From a bacterium (lineage in GTDB: Bacteria > Desulfobacterota > Binatia > UBA12015): DNA of 7,533 nt. The notes beneath the pieces were generated by a model. It did not search any database and was not told where the DNA came from. It saw nothing but the letters and a program-made list of their open reading frames with translations. This document shows positions 1 to 5,176 of this stretch, piece after piece (position 1 is the stretch's first letter; every line of letters begins with the position of its first letter). Position numbers and translations under genes: made by a program. Location of the stretch: positions 1 to 7,533 of the forward strand of contig JAGWVP010000145.1 in assembly GCA_018970825.1 (NCBI GenBank), given 5' to 3'.

Positions 1-690
1 GGGGAGGCGGTCGCACTCGACGAGCATCTCGTCTCGAGTTTCGAGCGCCTGCAGAAGGGCAGCGCGCCCGTGCTCTTCGCGGCCTTCGACTGCCTGTGGA
101 TCGACGGCCGCGACCTGCGCGACGAGCCGCTCGGGACGAGGCGCTCCGCGCTCGAGGAACTGGTCGAGGGCTCGGACCGGGCGTTTCCGGCCCGCCGGCT
201 CGGGATCGACGGCATCGAGGCCCACCGCGAGGCGCGCGCGCGCGGCCTCGAGGGCGTCGTCGGCAAGGACGATGCGTCGACCTACCGCGAGGGGCGCTCG
301 CACGCGTGGCTCAAGGTGAAGATCAAGCAGGGCGAGGAACTGGTCGTCGCGGGCTTCACGCCGGGCCGCGGTGCCCGCTCGCACTTCGGTGCGCTTCTGC
401 TCGGCGCATGGGACGATCGCGGCCTGCGCTACGTCGGCAAGGTCGGCACCGGCTTCGACGAGCGCACCCTCGCGGCCCTCGCCGCGCGCCTGCGTCCGCT
501 CGTCGTCGGGACGCCGACGCTGGTCGACCCGCCCCGCGAGCCCGGCACGACCTGGGTCGAGCCGCGGCTCGTCGCGCAAGTCGCCTTTGCCGAGTGGACC
601 TCCGACGGACGCCTCCGGCAGCCCGTGTTCCTCGGTTTGCGCGACGACAAGGAGTCTCGCGATTGCAGGTTGCCGGAGCGCTTCCGTTGA
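1..690 (+). CDS. ligD: ATP-dependent DNA ligase, LigD ligase-domain type (5' end cut by window edge)
   Basis: C-terminal 229 residues of an ATP-dependent DNA ligase of the bacterial non-homologous end-joining (LigD) type, which seals nicks and double-strand breaks in the cytoplasm, normally with Ku. The reading frame is open to base 1, so the start and motif I (KxDG, the adenylated lysine) lie outside. Visible are motif III (FAAFDCLWIDGRDLR, in-window residues 26-40), motif IV (EGVVGKD, 84-90) and motif V (WLKVKI, 103-108). An OB-fold follows with the LigD-typical strings VAGFTPGRGAR, YVGKVGTGFD, and near the end EWTSDGRLRQPVFLGLRDDK. The protein stops soon after the usual ligase-domain end, with no fused polymerase or phosphoesterase after it. 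The stop TGA overlaps the TTG start of the polymerase gene by 4 bases, so the two are probably co-translated. The family is certain. The symbol ligD refers to the ligase module, because this protein appears to be only part of a canonical LigD on its C-terminal side. Confidence 0.93.
   Translation, partial: GEAVALDEHLVSSFERLQKGSAPVLFAAFDCLWIDGRDLRDEPLGTRRSALEELVEGSDRAFPARRLGIDGIEAHREARARGLEGVVGKDDASTYREGRSHAWLKVKIKQGEELVVAGFTPGRGARSHFGALLLGAWDDRGLRYVGKVGTGFDERTLAALAARLRPLVVGTPTLVDPPREPGTTWVEPRLVAQVAFAEWTSDGRLRQPVFLGLRDDKESRDCRLPERFR
675..678 (+). promoter_or_regulatory. Ribosome binding site for the TTG start of the primase/polymerase gene
   Basis: GGAG lies 8 bases before the TTG at 687, inside the last codons of the ligase gene. 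This spacing suits a Shine-Dalgarno site and is the main reason to prefer the TTG at 687 over an in-frame fusion or a later start. It also argues for independent or coupled initiation rather than a frameshift. Confidence 0.55.
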
Positions 691-1625
691 GCCCGCGCGG
701 TCGATCGGGCCCTCCGGCGGCGCCGCCGGGAGACGCCCTCGCGGCCCTCCCGGCGCGACTCGGCATCACGCATCCCGAGCGCGTCTACTGGCCGGACGAC
801 GGCTGGACGAAACTCGACCTGCTGCGGCACGACGCGCTCGTCTGGCCGCGCCTCGAACCCTTCCTGCGCGATCGCCTTCTCTCGCTCGAGCGCTGTCCCG
901 ACGGCGTCGGTTCGCCCTGCTTCTACCAGAAGGAGCGGCCGGCCGGGTTGCCGCCGGACACCCCGACCCGCGAGATCGAGCACGAGTCGAGCCGCATCCG
1001 CTACGTGGTCGGCGGAAGGCTCGAGACCCAGCTCGCGCTCGCCGGGATGGGCTGCCTCGCGATCCACGTCTGGGGGAGCCGGGCGGCCCATCCCCGCAAG
1101 CCGGACTGGGTGTGCTTCGACCTCGACCCCGCATCGGGCGGGTTCGCCGACGCCGCGCGCGCGGCGCTGCGGGTGAAGGACGCGCTCGACGCGCTCGAGC
1201 TCCGGTCGTTCGCGAAGACCTCCGGCGGGCGCGGGATGCACGTCTTCGTCCCCATCGAGATCGGGCCCGACGCCGACGAGGTGAAGGACTTCGCGCTCGG
1301 GCTCTCGCGCCACCTCGCACGCGCGTATCGCGACGAACTCACGGTGGAGGCGCGCATCGCGGCTCGCGGCGAGCGGCTCTATCTCGACTGCATGCGCAAC
1401 GGCTTCGCGCAGACCGTGGTCGCCCCCTGGTCGCCGCGCGCCCGCCCGAAGGCCCCGGTCTCGACCCCGCTCGAGTGGTCGGAGGTGCGCCCCGACCTCG
1501 ACCCGACGTCGTTCAACCTCGGAACGATCGGCGAGCGGCTCGCGATGCCCGATCCGTGGGCCGATTTCTTCGAGGTGCGCCAGCCGCTCGACGACGCGAT
1601 CCGTGCGGTCGCGGCGCTGCGCTGA
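687..1625 (+). CDS. ligD: Stand-alone LigD-type primase/polymerase (archaeo-eukaryotic primase superfamily)
   Basis: A 312-residue protein matching the POL domain of bacterial LigD, which adds ribo- or deoxyribonucleotides at DNA ends during non-homologous end joining. It opens with a Pro/Ala-rich linker (residues 1-26), then the LigD-POL N-terminal pattern ITHPERVYWPDDGWTKLDLL (27-46), RCPDGV and CFYQKE (69-83). Catalytic motifs are present: DLDP (145-148, metal-binding Asp pair), SGGRGMHVF (179-187, Ser/His nucleotide-binding motif) and LYLDCMRN (231-238, third acidic residue D234), followed by VAPWSPRARPKAPVSTPLEW. Length equals one POL domain, with no ligase or phosphoesterase attached. 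The frame is open far upstream (from about 96), but that stretch is a shadow of the ligase gene. TTG at 687 is chosen for its GGAG and because it forms the overlap TTGA with the ligase stop. In a usual LigD both domains are fused; Bacillus LigD has the same LIG-POL order. A sequencing frameshift in a fused gene is the main alternative. Confidence 0.92.
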   Translation: MSPRGRSGPPAAPPGDALAALPARLGITHPERVYWPDDGWTKLDLLRHDALVWPRLEPFLRDRLLSLERCPDGVGSPCFYQKERPAGLPPDTPTREIEHESSRIRYVVGGRLETQLALAGMGCLAIHVWGSRAAHPRKPDWVCFDLDPASGGFADAARAALRVKDALDALELRSFAKTSGGRGMHVFVPIEIGPDADEVKDFALGLSRHLARAYRDELTVEARIAARGERLYLDCMRNGFAQTVVAPWSPRARPKAPVSTPLEWSEVRPDLDPTSFNLGTIGERLAMPDPWADFFEVRQPLDDAIRAVAALR

Positions 1626-1630
1626 CCGCG

Positions 1631-1658
1631 CGGCCCCGCCCGGGCCCGGGCGGGGCCG
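1631..1658. terminator. Perfect 28-bp GC palindrome between convergent genes, probable bidirectional terminator hairpin
   Basis: Each arm reads CGGCCCCGCCCGGG (14 bases) and is followed directly by its reverse complement. It starts 5 bases after the polymerase stop and ends 54 bases before the SGNH gene's stop on the opposite strand. A transcript from either side could form a very stable all-GC hairpin. There is no T-tract on either side, so it is not a classical intrinsic terminator; high-GC bacteria often show hairpins without U-tracts at this location. A protein-binding site is possible but less likely given the position. The rest of the gap (1659-1712) shows nothing else recognisable. Confidence 0.55.
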
Positions 1659-1712
1659 GGACGGGCCTTCCCGCGGAGGTTCGGCGGGCGTCCGGAGGAG
1701 GTCGCCCGGGTC

Positions 1713-2849
1713 TCAGCCGCCGGGCGGCGCGGTCACGCCGACCGGTCCCGCCGGGGACCCGAGGAGGTAGGCCGCGACCACCCGTGCCGCGATCGCGTGG
1801 CCTTCGTCGTTGGGGTGCATGATGTCGCGGTGGAGTTCGACGCCGGCCGGCGCGGCGAGGAAGGCCGGCGTCAGGTCGACGCAGTCGAAGGCGCGCTCGC
1901 GACACAGGGCGAGCAGCCGTTCCTGCGGTGCGAGGTCGGGCGACTCGACGCCGACCTGGTCGCCGTCGGGGAAGACCGCGAACACGACGCGTGCACCGAT
2001 CCGCCGTCCGCGCTCGGCGACGTCGCTCCACGCCCGGGCGAGTTCGCCCCACGCGGGTTCGGTCGGCTGGTGGTAGAAGCGCTTGCGGATCGCCGACACG
2101 TAGCGGTCGAGCGGGTCCCATCGCCCCGGTGCACCCGATGCCTCGGTCGGACGCGGCGCGGGCGTCGCCTGCACGGCGGGCGCTCTCGCGATTCGCGAGT
2201 CGCCCCGCGCGAGCAGCCAGCCCCAGCGCAGCGCGAGCCAGAGCTCGGACCAGTTCGCGGGCGACCAGGACGGACTGCGGTCGTCGTCGGTCGAGAGGAT
2301 GCCGAGCCCGTTCATGTGCGGCACCCGGTCGAAGTCGTTCAGGTTGACCGCCACCACGACGACGTCGGGATGCAGCGCCTCGCCGTGCTCGCGAAACCAC
2401 GCGGCCTCGGTCGTCGCGGCGTAGCCGGGCACGCCCGCGTTCAGCACCTCCGCGCGGGCCCAGGCGCCGCCCGCCCGTCGCAGGTCGCCCTCGAGCAGGC
2501 GAGGGAAGGCGCGATCCGCCTCCTGCAGCCAGCCGAAGGCGACCGAGTCGCCCAGCACCAGCACGCGGCGGGTGCCGGGAGCCGGTCGCGACGACGGGAT
2601 CGCGCGCTCCCTCATGCCGAGTTCGTTCACGGTCACGCGGGAGCCCTGCACCTCGAGGTCGACCCCGGGCCGCAGCCGGTAGGGAAGATCGGGTACGTCG
2701 GTCGCGACGTAGAGGCGCCGCGGCATCGGGTTCACGCGATCGACGAATCCCGTCCAGCGCGCGGCCGCTTCGCCGAGCACGAGGAAGAGGGCGATCGCTC
2801 CGAGCGCGCGCCAGCCGCGTCCGCGCGCACGCACGTGTTCGACGTTCAC
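1713..2849 (-). CDS. Membrane-anchored SGNH/GDSL hydrolase family protein
   Basis: A 378-residue SGNH-fold esterase/acyl-hydrolase or O-acyltransferase-like protein. A Trp/Arg-flanked hydrophobic segment (about residues 13-30) with Arg-rich cytoplasmic N-terminus suggests a membrane anchor with the domain in the periplasm. Family blocks are clear: VLVLGDSVAFG (96-106, nucleophile S102), LNAGVPGY (136-143, oxyanion G139), VNLNDF (168-173, N171; the usual Gly of GxND is Asn169) and DIMHPNDEGH (342-351, catalytic D342 and H345). The lead-in NELGMRERAI before block I is common in the anchored SGNH proteins of polysaccharide clusters. A Pro/Ala-rich stretch (223-243) looks like a variable loop. 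GTG at 2849 overlaps the glycosyltransferase stop as GTGA, which favours it over a second in-frame GTG at 2834. It is last in the operon. A role in adding or removing O-acyl groups on a surface glycan is inferred from the neighbours; the substrate is unknown. Confidence 0.88.
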   Translation of the reverse strand: MNVEHVRARGRGWRALGAIALFLVLGEAAARWTGFVDRVNPMPRRLYVATDVPDLPYRLRPGVDLEVQGSRVTVNELGMRERAIPSSRPAPGTRRVLVLGDSVAFGWLQEADRAFPRLLEGDLRRAGGAWARAEVLNAGVPGYAATTEAAWFREHGEALHPDVVVVAVNLNDFDRVPHMNGLGILSTDDDRSPSWSPANWSELWLALRWGWLLARGDSRIARAPAVQATPAPRPTEASGAPGRWDPLDRYVSAIRKRFYHQPTEPAWGELARAWSDVAERGRRIGARVVFAVFPDGDQVGVESPDLAPQERLLALCRERAFDCVDLTPAFLAAPAGVELHRDIMHPNDEGHAIAARVVAAYLLGSPAGPVGVTAPPGG

Positions 2850-5176
2850 GCGTCGAGTCCCGGTCCCGCGGCGGTGCGCGAACCCATCGCCTTCGAGGCT
2901 GCCACGTCCGGACCGTCGTTGGCGAGCATCCGGGCGGACCGGCGCCGGGGGGGCGGCGGCGCCCGGAAGGCCGCGGGTTCGATGCGAGGCGTGTCGTCGT
3001 CGCCGGGGCGAGGCTCGCGCGGCGGGGCGGGTTGCTCCCCCGGGGGCGCCGGGTTCCGGGGTTCGGTCGGTGCGGTCGTCGGGTCGTCGCCGCTCGCGGC
3101 GAGGGGCTCGATGCGCGGCAGCGTCCAGCCGGCGAGCCCCTCGCCCTCCGGCCCGCCTGCCGCGCTCTCGATCGCGAGAACGAGCGTCGCGGGCTTCCCG
3201 TCGAACGGGATCCGGGCCTCGCGCCAGGGGCGGTCGACGAGCCGGAACCGGGGTTCCCGCTCGTCGCGCAGCACCTCCCGCGACGTTCCGGATCCCTCGA
3301 CGCGCGCCGAGAAGACGAGCGGCATCGGCCGGTCGGCGATCCAGCGATCGGGGTTCGCGCCCCATCCGAGCACGATCTCGCCGCGATCCCCGGCCGGGAG
3401 CGGGATCCGGATCTCCGCGGCACCGCCGGGGCGCAGGAGCGGAGAGACGACCTTCTCGAAGGGCCAGGTCGAGACGGCGAGGCCGTCGGGCAGGGCGATC
3501 GAGCGGGTGCCGCCCGGCTCGGGCGGTCGCCGCTCGAGCCGGAGAAAGGCGATGCCGCGCGGATCTTCCGCGACGACTTCGGCCACGCGGAAGCGCTCTG
3601 CGAGCCCCGCGAGGAGGGCCGGGGCGCTCCGGGAGAGCGTGCCCAGCTGCGGTGCGGCGGTCGCGCCGACCACCACCGTGCGGACGCCGTGCCGGTCGAG
3701 GTCCGCGAGCATCTCCGCGTCGCGTCCCGACTGCAGCTCGACCGGCCAGACGAGCAGGAAGCGCGACGCCGGGGGCCGACCGGAGAGGAACTGCACGAGC
3801 GGTTGGTAGGGGACGACCGCGATCGGTTCGCCGGGCGGGGTCGTGCGCTCGACCGCGGCGACGATTCCCTCGAGGGCCCGGGCGTCCGAGGCGCGGGCGA
3901 AGACGCCCGCGCGGTCGAGCGCGACCGGCGTGTCGTTCGAGAGACGAAGCGAGAGGGCGAGGCCGCAGGTCACGACGGCGACCAGGCCCGTGAAGGCGAC
4001 GAGGGGACGCAGGATCCGGCGGTCGGGGGTCTCGCCCGGCAAGAGGATCCAGGCTCCGAGCAGCAGCGTCCCCACCCAAGCGTAGGACTCGTGCATCCAG
4101 TCGAACGGACGGTTCGTCGCCCCCAGGAGGCCCGCGGCGAGCGCGAGCAGAAGGGCGCCGCCGCGCACGGCGGCCCAGCCGCCCCGAAGCCGCCAGGCGA
4201 GCGCGAGCGTGCCGATTGCCGCCACGAGGAGAGGTCCGAGGTAGAGCATCTTCAGCAGGAAGTCGGGAATGGCCGTGAGTCGCCAGGGCCGGCTCCGGAG
4301 CAGCAGGTCGCGGTGGCCGTCGAGCAGCGGCGGGAGGTAGTGGACGAGGCGCGCGCGCAGTTCCGGGTCCTGGGAGAGGAGATGCCGGAAGTCGGGCAGG
4401 CCGACGTATCCGCCGAAGTCGGCACCGTGCAGCGGCGACAACACGCTCTGCGTCCACAGGTCGCCGAGCGTTCCGGCGCGAAGGGCCGCGAGAATCACGA
4501 GAAGGGCCGGTACCGCCGCACCGGCCGCGAGGGCCAGCATCGGACCGGTGACGGGCCCACCGCGCCAGGGGCGCGGATCGCCGCGGCGGCCGGCGAGCGC
4601 GCGGTCGACGAGCAGGAACAGCCCGAGCGTGGCCGCGGCGGCCGCGTACGTCTGCTTCGTGCAGACGGCGGCGCCGAGCAGGACGCCCGCGAGTGCGGGG
4701 CGCAGCACGCCGATCGCCTCTCCGGCGGGAGCGAGAAGGGCCGCTGCCGCGACGACGGCGACGAGGCCGGGCTGCTGGTAGCCGTAGACCTGCCACTGCG
4801 GGTAGGACCAGACCGTCAGCAGGCCGACCAGGGCGATCGCGACCGCGGCCGAGCGCGCCGAGATCGCGGCGCGAGCGACTTGCCAGCACGCGAGGACGAG
4901 CAGCGCGAGGAGCCCGAGGGCGAGCGCCCGCGACACCCGCAGCGACTCGCCGAGGATCGAGAACGCGAGCGCGAGCAGCGCATAGCCGCCGGGCAGCGCG
5001 TAGCTCACGACGTCGCGGTAGAGGTGTCCGCCGTGCGCCATCACCGAGGCGGCCGTCGCGACGAAGCCCTCGTCGAGCAGGATGAAGCCCCGGTCCCAGT
5101 AGACCAGGTGGATCGCGACGGTGGCGGCGGCGAGCGAGAGGGCGAGCGGGAGTTCCCGCAGCGACGGACGGGTCAC
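2846..5176 (-). CDS. GT39/PMT-like polytopic membrane glycosyltransferase with C-terminal beta-sandwich domain
   Basis: A 776-residue integral membrane protein. Residues about 10-410 hold some 11-13 hydrophobic helices. The first periplasmic loop carries the ArnT/PMT-like pattern: acidic LLDEGF (33-38), a Gly-Gly-His-Leu-Tyr-Arg-Asp string (49-55) and ALPGGYALL (60-68). Such enzymes (GT-C fold) transfer sugars from polyprenyl-phosphate donors to lipids, glycans or proteins outside the membrane. A soluble domain (about 430-548) with PIAVVPYQPLVQFLSGRPP resembles the usual periplasmic tail of this family. It is followed by an extra, predicted beta-sandwich (about 560-690) and a Pro/Arg-rich, probably disordered tail (697-776). 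Codons remain G/C-ending through the tail, so it is likely real. GTG at 5176 overlaps the sulfatase-like stop (GTGA) and the stop overlaps the SGNH start (GTGA), so it is translationally coupled on both sides. Membership of the GT39/PMT-like group is well supported, but donor and acceptor cannot be told. A non-enzymatic membrane protein is a less likely alternative. Confidence 0.83.
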   Translation of the reverse strand: MTRPSLRELPLALSLAAATVAIHLVYWDRGFILLDEGFVATAASVMAHGGHLYRDVVSYALPGGYALLALAFSILGESLRVSRALALGLLALLVLACWQVARAAISARSAAVAIALVGLLTVWSYPQWQVYGYQQPGLVAVVAAAALLAPAGEAIGVLRPALAGVLLGAAVCTKQTYAAAAATLGLFLLVDRALAGRRGDPRPWRGGPVTGPMLALAAGAAVPALLVILAALRAGTLGDLWTQSVLSPLHGADFGGYVGLPDFRHLLSQDPELRARLVHYLPPLLDGHRDLLLRSRPWRLTAIPDFLLKMLYLGPLLVAAIGTLALAWRLRGGWAAVRGGALLLALAAGLLGATNRPFDWMHESYAWVGTLLLGAWILLPGETPDRRILRPLVAFTGLVAVVTCGLALSLRLSNDTPVALDRAGVFARASDARALEGIVAAVERTTPPGEPIAVVPYQPLVQFLSGRPPASRFLLVWPVELQSGRDAEMLADLDRHGVRTVVVGATAAPQLGTLSRSAPALLAGLAERFRVAEVVAEDPRGIAFLRLERRPPEPGGTRSIALPDGLAVSTWPFEKVVSPLLRPGGAAEIRIPLPAGDRGEIVLGWGANPDRWIADRPMPLVFSARVEGSGTSREVLRDEREPRFRLVDRPWREARIPFDGKPATLVLAIESAAGGPEGEGLAGWTLPRIEPLAASGDDPTTAPTEPRNPAPPGEQPAPPREPRPGDDDTPRIEPAAFRAPPPPRRRSARMLANDGPDVAASKAMGSRTAAGPGLDA

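Noticed and set aside
96..686. In-frame upstream extension of the polymerase gene, making a protein of about 509 residues
   Set aside because: The extension is Arg/Pro/Ala-rich without motifs, and the same bases encode conserved ligase motifs in another frame. The GGAG and TTG at 687 give a better start.
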